29,120 nt of DNA, taken from contig JAGPHL010000004.1 of the NCBI GenBank assembly GCA_018055515.1, forward strand, positions 1-29,120, read 5' to 3'. Both the position numbers and the translations under genes were made by a program. Positions 23,952-29,120 of the stretch are shown in pieces. Below the pieces are notes generated by a model. The model did not search any database. It was given only the letters and a program-made list of their open reading frames with translations, and had not been told where the DNA came from. The stretch comes from Anaerolineae bacterium. Lineage in GTDB: Bacteria; Chloroflexota; Anaerolineae; B4-G1; SLSP01. Each line of letters starts with the position of its first letter. Within the stretch, counting starts at the first letter, position 1.

Positions 23952-25847
23952 GTGAAAAAGCAAGGAAACAGCAATCCCTTCATCTACGTCATCTTGATCA
24001 TCGCTATGTTCTTCCTGCTCTACGGCTATTTTGGCAATGACGGACAAAATGAAACGGTGCCCATCCAGGCTGTGGCCTCAGACATCAACGCCGGGAAAGT
24101 CAAAAGCATAGCGGTAGCAGGCAATAATATCGAAGTGACATATACCGATGATAAGAAGGCACTCTCGCGGAAGGAACCCGAATCTACCGTTGTCGAGCAG
24201 CTCCTGGCGCTGGGGACGACTTCTGAAGCGCTTCAGGGAGTCACCATCACGATTGAGGAGCCTGTGGATTGGGCCACTGTGGTCGGCGCCGGGACGACCT
24301 TTTTAGCGATCGCCGCCCTGGGCGTGCTGGCCTATTTCATCATGCGCCAGTTCCAGGGCGTGAACAACCAGGCGCTCTCCTTCGGCAAGAGCCGGGCGCG
24401 CATGTTCAACAGCGACCGTCCTACCGTCACTTTTGAGGATGTCGCCGGTATTGATGAATCCAGGGCAGAATTGCAAGAGATCGTCGAATTTCTCAAGGAT
24501 CCCCAGAAATTCATCAACCTGGGAGCGCGCATCCCCAAAGGCGTGCTGTTGATGGGCGCCCCGGGGACGGGGAAGACGCTGCTGGCCAAGGCGGTGGCGG
24601 GCGAGGCCGGGGTGCCGTTCTTCAGCATCTCCGGCTCGGAGTTCGTCGAGATGTTCGTCGGCGTGGGGGCCAGCCGCGTGCGCGACCTCTTCGACCAGGC
24701 CAAGCGTCACAGCCCCTGCATCGTGTTCGTGGATGAGATTGACGCCGTCGGGCGGTATCGCGGCGCGGGACTTGGCGGCTCCCACGATGAGCGCGAGCAA
24801 ACGCTCAACCAAATCCTCGTGGAAATGGACGGCTTCGGCACGGACACCAACGTGATCGTGATCGCGGCTACCAACCGGCCGGACATTCTCGATCCGGCGC
24901 TGTTGCGGCCGGGACGCTTCGATCGGCGCATCGTCCTGGATCAGCCGGACATTCGCGGGCGGGAGGCCATCTTCCGCGTGCACTTGCGCGGCAAACCCAT
25001 TGACTCGCACATTGATGTGAGCCTGCTGGCGCAATCCACGCCCGGCTTCGTCGGGGCGGACATCGAGAATACCATCAACGAAGCCGCCATCCTGGCTGCG
25101 CGGCGGGGAAAGAAACGCATCGGCATGGCGGAATTCCAGGAGGCCATCGAGCGGGTGATCGCCGGGCCGGAACGTCGCAGCCGCGTCATCACCGATGAGG
25201 AACGCCGCATCGTCGCTTACCATGAGGCCGGACACGCCATAGTGGCCCATGTGCTGCCCAAATGCGACCCCGTCCGCAAGGTATCCATTGTAGCGCGCGG
25301 CATGGCCGGGGGCTACACCCTGACGTTGCCCGAACAGGATCACTATCTGACGCAGCGCGGCAAGATGTTGGACAACATGGCCTATGGGCTCGGCGGACGC
25401 GCTGCGGAAGAGGTGTGCTTCAATGAAATCAGCACCGGCGCGGCTAACGACCTGGAACACGTGACCAAGATGGCGCGCGATATGGTGATGCGTTACGGGA
25501 TGAGCGACGCTCTAGGCCCGCTGGTGTACGGAAAGAAAGAGGAGATGATCTTCCTGGGGCGAGAGATCAGCGAGCAGCGCGATTATAGCGAGGCGATGGC
25601 GCAAAGGATTGACGCGGAGGTGCAACGCCTGGTTCAAGAGGCTTATGGACGGGCCAAGAGCGTCATCCGCGAGCACCGTGAGAACCTGGAGCGGGTCGTG
25701 CAGTATCTGCTGGAGCGTGAGACCCTCTCCACAGAGGATTTCATCGCGGCCTTCGAGGGTCGCCCCTTGCCTGAGCGCAAGAAGGAAGAGGTAGGGCAAC
25801 CGCAAAGCGAAGCCGCGGCGCCCAAGCCCTTCGCCGTAACAGCCTGA
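23952..25847 (+). CDS. ftsH: ATP-dependent zinc metalloprotease FtsH
   Basis: Membrane-anchored AAA+ protease that removes damaged membrane proteins and short-lived regulators; 631 aa, normal for the family. The first helix (about 10-27) and a second (about 112-130) bracket a periplasmic domain of roughly 85 residues. The AAA+ module has Walker A GAPGTGKT (K208), Walker B FVDEID (D261-E262), the pore motif FVGVGASRVRD and the second region of homology ATNRPDILDPALLRPGRFDRR. The zinc site is H424-E-A-G-H428 with third ligand D500 in AANDLEH. The start is GTG at 23952 with AAGGAGG only four bases before it. The C-terminal 40 residues are charged and Ala/Pro-rich. It has its own promoter, and a large-loop hairpin follows the stop. 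Confidence 0.98.
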   Translation: MKKQGNSNPFIYVILIIAMFFLLYGYFGNDGQNETVPIQAVASDINAGKVKSIAVAGNNIEVTYTDDKKALSRKEPESTVVEQLLALGTTSEALQGVTITIEEPVDWATVVGAGTTFLAIAALGVLAYFIMRQFQGVNNQALSFGKSRARMFNSDRPTVTFEDVAGIDESRAELQEIVEFLKDPQKFINLGARIPKGVLLMGAPGTGKTLLAKAVAGEAGVPFFSISGSEFVEMFVGVGASRVRDLFDQAKRHSPCIVFVDEIDAVGRYRGAGLGGSHDEREQTLNQILVEMDGFGTDTNVIVIAATNRPDILDPALLRPGRFDRRIVLDQPDIRGREAIFRVHLRGKPIDSHIDVSLLAQSTPGFVGADIENTINEAAILAARRGKKRIGMAEFQEAIERVIAGPERRSRVITDEERRIVAYHEAGHAIVAHVLPKCDPVRKVSIVARGMAGGYTLTLPEQDHYLTQRGKMLDNMAYGLGGRAAEEVCFNEISTGAANDLEHVTKMARDMVMRYGMSDALGPLVYGKKEEMIFLGREISEQRDYSEAMAQRIDAEVQRLVQEAYGRAKSVIREHRENLERVVQYLLERETLSTEDFIAAFEGRPLPERKKEEVGQPQSEAAAPKPFAVTA

Positions 25848-25853
25848 GTGCAG

Positions 25854-25904
25854 CTGGCGGGAAGTTGCGCAATCAAATGGCTGTGTTATAATCCCGCCAG
25901 TTTT
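25854..25904 (+). terminator. ftsH terminator-like hairpin whose loop holds the tRNA promoter
   Basis: CTGGCGGGA (25854-25862) and TCCCGCCAG (25892-25900) are perfect 9-bp complements separated by 29 nt and followed by TTTT directly before the tRNA. The -10 of the tRNA promoter ends in the right arm. Confidence 0.5.
25865..25892 (+). promoter_or_regulatory. Promoter of tRNA-Ser
   Basis: TTGCGC (25865-25870), a 16-bp spacer and a perfect extended TGTTATAAT (-10 at 25887-25892) place the start a few bases before the mature tRNA 5' end. Confidence 0.7.
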
Positions 25905-25994
25905 GGAGAGGTAGCGTAGTCCGGCCTAACGCGCGCGCCTGGAGAGCGCGTGTACCGCAAGGTACCGCGGGTTCAAATCCCGCCCTCTCCGCCA
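25905..25994 (+). tRNA. tRNA-Ser (anticodon GGA)
   Basis: The 7-bp acceptor stem pairs GGAGAGG (25905-25911) with CCTCTCC (25984-25990), followed by discriminator G and an encoded CCA. The anticodon stem (25934-25938 with 25946-25950) closes the loop C-T-GGA-G-A, with GGA at 25941-25943 reading UCC and UCU. A long class II variable arm (GTACC-GCAA-GGTAC) and a T-arm with GGGTTCAAATCCC fit tRNA-Ser. Length is 90 nt with CCA. Confidence 0.97.
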
Positions 25995-25996
25995 AT

Positions 25997-26031
25997 ACAA
26001 ACAGGGCATTCATCGCGAATGCCCTGTTTGT
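25997..26031. terminator. Bidirectional terminator between tRNA-Ser and the alpha/beta hydrolase
   Basis: A perfect 15-bp inverted repeat (25997-26011 with 26017-26031, loop ATCGC) begins two nt after the tRNA CCA and ends 15 nt before the hydrolase stop on the other strand. Both ends are A/T-rich, so it can serve both convergent transcripts. Confidence 0.85.
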
Positions 26032-26046
26032 TGTAGGTGATGCACG

Positions 26047-26811
26047 TCAGCGCGAAACTCGCCCAATGAAGGCCAGACTCAGGGCGACGACCGTCTCCCA
26101 CTCCGCATCAATCGTGGTGCAGTGCCCCGACTCCGCCAGCCAATGCACTTCGACCTCCGGGCTGTGCGTCTCGCGCACCAACAGGGCCGGCCCGGCGGCA
26201 GCGACCGTGCGATCCAGACGCCCCTGCACGACCAGCAACGGCTGCGTGATGCGCTCCAGGCGCCGCCGCACCACTTGCTGGAACTGCAACATCTGCTGCA
26301 CACCGGCCAGCGCATTGACGCGGTACCCCTGCCAGTAAGCATCGGCGCGAGAGGGTGACCCCTCCGGCTTGTCCGCGAAGGGGCGCCAGGGCCAGAAAAG
26401 CCGCACCTGCGCGGCGACGACGCGGGAATAGAGCTGCAGCGCGGGAGAAAAGGCGAGGACGCCGGCAATTTCGGGATGGGCAGTGGCCAGATAGAGCGCT
26501 ATCAATCCACCCAGGGATTCGCCGCCCACCAGGACCCGCGTGCAGGTAGCCGCCAGGCGCTGATAGACCTCCTCGGCGCCAGCGACCCAGTCTTCCCAAC
26601 GGCAACGGTTCAGCTCAAAAGGCGTCGTGCCGTGGCCGGGAAGCAACGGTCCCGCGACCGTGTAACCCTGCGCATGGAGCTTCTCCGCCAGCGGCGCCAC
26701 GACCGCCGGCGTCGCCGTGAATCCATGACAGAGGAAGACGCCTACCGGTCCCCCGACCTCGAAGAAGGGCGCGCCGGGCAATTCCGGATTCCTTAACCAC
26801 GATGTCAACAT
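26047..26811 (-). CDS. Alpha/beta hydrolase, carboxylesterase / monoacylglycerol-lipase type
   Basis: A 254-aa serine hydrolase expected to cleave short to medium acyl esters in the cytoplasm. GVFLCHGFTATP provides the oxyanion-hole HGF motif, the nucleophile is S99 in GGESLGG, the acid is D200 in VQGRLDRTV and the base is H230 in ESGHCTT, all in the expected order and spacing of Est30-like esterases. ATG at 26811 has GGAGG seven bases upstream; the frame is open upstream to 26868, but that part overlaps the prepilin-peptidase gene. It is the last gene of a minus-strand run, 20 nt after the prepilin peptidase, and ends at the shared terminator. The physiological substrate is unknown. Confidence 0.92.
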   Translation of the reverse strand: MLTSWLRNPELPGAPFFEVGGPVGVFLCHGFTATPAVVAPLAEKLHAQGYTVAGPLLPGHGTTPFELNRCRWEDWVAGAEEVYQRLAATCTRVLVGGESLGGLIALYLATAHPEIAGVLAFSPALQLYSRVVAAQVRLFWPWRPFADKPEGSPSRADAYWQGYRVNALAGVQQMLQFQQVVRRRLERITQPLLVVQGRLDRTVAAAGPALLVRETHSPEVEVHWLAESGHCTTIDAEWETVVALSLAFIGRVSR

Positions 26812-26831
26812 GGGCCCACCTCCGCGCAAAA

Positions 26832-27596
26832 TCAACGGAAATACCAGGTGACGATCTCCATGCCCCACAGCATCGTCACTGCAGCACTCAGCACCAGGAA
26901 TGGTCCATAGGGGAAAAACGAGTGCAGCGATCCCTTGCGGGAAAGGATCAAGGCCAGCGCGCCCACAAAACCAAAAATGAAGGTGAGGACCAACGTTTCG
27001 ACGATCAACGGAAAGCCTACCGCCAGGCCGATGTAGGCGGCCAGTTTCACATCGCCGTATCCCAGCGCGCCCTCACCCCACACGAGGCTTCCCAGCGACG
27101 CCAGCGCCCAGAAGACGCCAAAACCAAGCGCGCCGCCGGCGAGGCTCTGCCACCACGTCCACGAGGTGAGGCCGGGCACCGTCGGCCCGAAAACGAGCCC
27201 CAGCACTGCCAGCCCGGCGATCGCCGGCACGATGATGCGGTTAGGGATCAGCCGCGTCTCCAGGTCGGTGACGAGCACCATTTCCAGAGGGATGCCGGCC
27301 AGCAGCGCCAGCGCCGTCCGCCCGGTGACGCCATAGCGGGCCACGAGGAAGCCCCACAGCGCGGCGAGAAAGAGCTCCCCCGCCAACCGCTGCCAGCGCC
27401 CGGGCTTCCCACACGCGCGGCAGAAGCGGCGCCCCGTCAGCAGTGAGAGGACGGCGCTCCACTGCAGCCACGAGTACGGCGTCTGACAGTGTGGGCACGC
27501 GGGCCGCTCCCACTCGCGCCGCGCCATGACGGTTTCAGCAGCCAACGCCGCCCCCGCCCCGACAATCAATGCGAGCAACACTGCCACGAAAGTCAT
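26832..27596 (-). CDS. Prepilin peptidase (A24 family, PilD/TadV-like)
   Basis: An inner-membrane aspartic protease that cleaves type IV prepilin-like leader peptides; 254 aa with about seven or eight membrane helices. The catalytic aspartates are D111 in TDLETRLIPNR and D182 in GYGDVKL. A four-cysteine cytoplasmic loop, C34-P-H-C37 and C59-R-A-C62, matches the zinc-binding domain of bifunctional PilD-type enzymes. The usual N-terminal GSFLNVVIYRLP block is not recognisable, so N-methyltransferase activity is uncertain. The start is set at ATG 27596 (AGGGG ten bases upstream, directly into the first helix). A GTG at 27623 overlaps the DUF2156 gene stop as GTGA and would add nine residues. No pilin or secretion genes lie in the window. 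Confidence 0.93.
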   Translation of the reverse strand: MTFVAVLLALIVGAGAALAAETVMARREWERPACPHCQTPYSWLQWSAVLSLLTGRRFCRACGKPGRWQRLAGELFLAALWGFLVARYGVTGRTALALLAGIPLEMVLVTDLETRLIPNRIIVPAIAGLAVLGLVFGPTVPGLTSWTWWQSLAGGALGFGVFWALASLGSLVWGEGALGYGDVKLAAYIGLAVGFPLIVETLVLTFIFGFVGALALILSRKGSLHSFFPYGPFLVLSAAVTMLWGMEIVTWYFR

Positions 27597-27619
27597 CTCG
27601 CCGTCGCCCCTGCTCACGC

Positions 27620-28531
27620 TCACCCGCGCTGCCAGATACGAAATTTCTCCACGAAATGATGGGGGTAGTAAGATTCCTTTGCCCGGCGCAGTCCCGGCTC
27701 GCCCATGTCTTGTTCCCGATTGATCCAGGTCGCGCCCTCCGCGCCGTGTTGGGCGAACTGCTGATTGATCAGCGGGTACAGACCGCGAATATCGGGATCC
27801 GCTTTTTCGATGTGGACGACAAAGGTGTCCGGGTTGAGCATCTCGCCGATGGTGAAAGCCTGGACCAGCCCATCCACACGGATGACGCCGCCAACCACCT
27901 GCAGAGCGTCGAAATGCTTCAACGCGGCAAAGACGGCATCGCGCTCCTCCAGCAAGCTCATGTCGTCCTCACAGCGATGCTTCTCACACCAGATGCAAGC
28001 CACACGCAAGCACTCCTCGATGTTTGCGGTGTTCATCGGCTCATACACGTAGGTATGTTCCCGCAAAAAACTGTTGATGTGATTGCGCTTGGCGCTGTAT
28101 TTGCGTCCCGCGAGCGTCGCCAGAGCCTCCCGCGCATACACATAATCGAAATGCTCGCGGGTCGGCTCGATGGTGAAGCCCTCCGCCGCGCGCAATTCCT
28201 CTGCCAACCGCGCGTCGGCGCGCTCGATACGGGGGGTTTCAACCGCCCAAGCAGTTCGCAGCCACCGCAACGCGGTGTGCGCAATTTCCAACCGTGGGCC
28301 CGGCCCCATGGGAGGCAAGAAGTAAAAGTGCTCGCCCTCGTCCTGGACCAGAAACAGGAGATGGTCATCCAACACTGCCCAGGAGGTTTGATAAATCGTT
28401 TGCCAGATGAAAAGATTGGTAAAGGTCATCTCGGAGACCTGTGGCTGATAGGCCCACAAGCGCGAGGTGATGAAATCACGATCCTCAAGCGTCAAAGGTC
28501 GGAAATCAGGAAAGCGTGGATAATCGGTCAC
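27620..28531 (-). CDS. DUF2156-like protein (phosphatidylglycerol lysyltransferase C-terminal, GNAT-like fold)
   Basis: A 303-aa soluble protein resembling the DUF2156/LPG_synthase_C group, which forms two tandem acetyltransferase-like halves; relatives transfer amino acids from tRNA to lipids or peptides. Landmarks are RPLTLEDRDFI at the start, FTNLFIWQTIY, the basic AGRKYSAKRNHINSFLRE block near 140-158, and EKADPDIRGLYPLINQQFA followed by WINREQDMGEPGLRRAKESYYP near the C-terminus. There are no membrane helices, unlike full MprF. The start is GTG with GAGGAGG eight bases upstream. It leads the minus-strand run to the prepilin peptidase and hydrolase. Substrate is unknown; the family call is from recollection of conserved blocks. 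Confidence 0.82.
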   Translation of the reverse strand: MTDYPRFPDFRPLTLEDRDFITSRLWAYQPQVSEMTFTNLFIWQTIYQTSWAVLDDHLLFLVQDEGEHFYFLPPMGPGPRLEIAHTALRWLRTAWAVETPRIERADARLAEELRAAEGFTIEPTREHFDYVYAREALATLAGRKYSAKRNHINSFLREHTYVYEPMNTANIEECLRVACIWCEKHRCEDDMSLLEERDAVFAALKHFDALQVVGGVIRVDGLVQAFTIGEMLNPDTFVVHIEKADPDIRGLYPLINQQFAQHGAEGATWINREQDMGEPGLRRAKESYYPHHFVEKFRIWQRG

Positions 28532-28575
28532 ACAATCAACCTCCTCAGAAAATAGAGATCAGCAGGTCAGCAGTC

Positions 28576-28615
28576 AGCGAATCAGCGAAAAAGCGAAAAG
28601 GCGAATAAGCGAAAA
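28576..28615. repeat. Five tandem 8-bp units
   Basis: Units AGCGAATC, AGCGAAAA, AGCGAAAA, GGCGAATA and AGCGAAAA follow each other without gaps from 28576. The preceding 25 bp carry related GTCAGCA-type repeats. It lies 45 bp upstream of the DUF2156 start. Confidence 0.85.
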
Positions 28616-28709
28616 AATCACTTGCGTGACAAAGGTATCGCCACTGACTGAAAAACGTAAAATTTCCTGGCGACCTTTGAAGATTGAGTATCATCCCCCT
28701 ATCCCCTGG

Positions 28710-28742
28710 CCCCTTTCCCCCGCGCAGCGCGGGGGAAAGGGG
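28710..28742. repeat. Hairpin 1 of 3: 15-bp perfect inverted repeat
   Basis: Arms 28710-28724 and 28728-28742 are exact complements with a 3-nt loop. Eight Ts follow on the plus strand (from 28746), giving intrinsic-terminator form in the plus direction. Confidence 0.9.
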
Positions 28743-28755
28743 AACTTTTTTTTGT

Positions 28756-28794
28756 GGGGCTTTGCAGGCGGGCTACGCCCGCCTGCAAAGCCCC
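28756..28794. repeat. Hairpin 2 of 3: 18-bp perfect inverted repeat
   Basis: Arms 28756-28773 and 28777-28794 are exact complements with loop TAC. It is flanked by T runs on both sides on the plus strand. Confidence 0.9.
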
Positions 28795-28805
28795 AATTTT
28801 TTTCT

Positions 28806-28843
28806 CCCCCTCCCCAACGGCGTCTGCGCCGTTGGGGAGGGGG
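28806..28843. repeat. Hairpin 3 of 3: 17-bp perfect inverted repeat
   Basis: Arms 28806-28822 and 28827-28843 are exact complements with loop TCTG. No T tract follows it on either strand. Confidence 0.9.
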
Positions 28844-29008
28844 CAGGGAGTGGGGCAAAAGCTACAGGCCACAAAGGTTCCTTCATCGCCGTCTGGCTAC
28901 CTGGCGCCAGGCTGAACAGTCACCTGGCAGATTCTTTTCTCATCCGCGTTCCATACCTCTCAGAAAATAAAACCCGCGCCCACGGTCGCCCATGGTTGAT
29001 CTCGCCAC

Positions 29009-29120
29009 TCACTTCAGCAGATACAACACGCCGATGGTGCCCGGCCCACAATGACTGGAAATAACCGCTCCAGCGGACGTGATGAGTATCTCCTGGATCG
29101 GCGCCAGCTGTGCCAACGCC
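29009..29120 (-). CDS. DegV-family protein, C-terminal fragment at window edge
   Basis: Only the last 36 codons are inside the window, reading from the right edge to a TGA at 29009-29011. The end ILITSAGAVISSHCGPGTIG matches the DegV-family C-terminus, in which a His-x-Gly-Pro-Gly turn precedes the last strand. DegV proteins bind a fatty acid and, in Firmicutes, act as FakB partners of the kinase FakA; whether that applies here is unknown. The call rests on a short segment, but the motif is distinctive. Confidence 0.75.
   Translation of the reverse strand, partial: ALAQLAPIQEILITSAGAVISSHCGPGTIGVLYLLK

Larger units (their letters stand above)
28532..29008. other. 477-bp gene-free region with repeats and hairpins
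   Basis: No supported gene lies here. From left to right it holds a short direct-repeat area with a clean octamer array, then C/G-rich sequence with three long hairpins (listed separately), a 12-bp palindrome CCTGGCGCCAGG (28900-28911), and an unremarkable stretch to the DegV stop. Open frames crossing it are interrupted by the hairpins and resemble no protein. Confidence 0.7.

Noticed and set aside
28576..28615. Possible CRISPR array
   Set aside because: Units are 8 bp with no spacers, and no cas genes are present.
28710..28843. Possible insertion-sequence ends
   Set aside because: No transposase frame, no target-site duplication seen, and the three inverted repeats are independent hairpins rather than a matched terminal pair.
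28626..28970. A 114-codon plus-strand frame in the right intergenic region
   Set aside because: It runs straight through the three hairpins, its translation is low-complexity, and it has no ribosome-binding site.

Overview
The window is about 29 kb of dense, GC-rich bacterial chromosome with no phage, plasmid, insertion-sequence or CRISPR signature. Gene content suggests a member of the Chloroflexota, probably the Anaerolineae/Caldilineae side. The pointers are a CpXC-domain protein, a PASTA-type Ser/Thr kinase carrying an extra extracellular beta-domain, a Lon with a long charged linker, and a polyprenyl synthase next to a rhamnosyltransferase-like GT2. This placement is inference, since no rRNA is present.

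Layout, left to right. 1-5931 (minus): the 5' part of a GH13 alpha-glucosidase that runs off the left edge, an amidohydrolase/deaminase, and Lon protease, the last two with clear terminators. 6103-6936 (plus): a TatD-family hydrolase. 6962-7693 (minus): an unrecognised membrane protein. 7899-11683 (plus): a tightly packed run of long-chain polyprenyl diphosphate synthase, GT2 glycosyltransferase, EamA transporter and M28 peptidase lipoprotein. 11713-16072 (minus): DNA polymerase I with an intact proofreading site and a large CpXC zinc-ribbon protein. 16265-21664 (minus): a four-gene chain in which every junction is a 4-nt ATGA overlap. It encodes three complex I/hydrogenase-4-like membrane proteins (NuoL/HyfB-like, HyfE-like, NuoN/HyfF-like) followed by a GAF-PAS histidine kinase. 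21816-25994 (plus): Ser/Thr kinase, FtsH and tRNA-Ser(GGA). 26047-28531 (minus): DUF2156-like protein, prepilin peptidase and alpha/beta hydrolase. 28532-29008 holds no gene but has an octamer repeat and three long perfect hairpins. The right edge is the C-terminal end of a DegV-family protein.

How the genes work together: Lon and FtsH are the two large AAA+ quality-control proteases. The prenyl synthase (small residues upstream of its first DDxxD) fits quinone or lipid-carrier supply, and its GT2 neighbour fits cell-envelope glycan synthesis. The most unusual unit is the minus-strand chain 16265-21664. The NuoN-like protein lacks the Lys and Glu residues expected of a proton pump, no catalytic hydrogenase or NADH-oxidising subunits are nearby, and a sensor kinase is translationally chained to it.

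Regulatory signals are unusually readable. Four -10 elements have the extended form TGNTATAAT (lon, prenyl synthase, ftsH, tRNA-Ser). Several promoters use 16-bp spacers. Two terminator hairpins adjoin or enclose the next gene's promoter.
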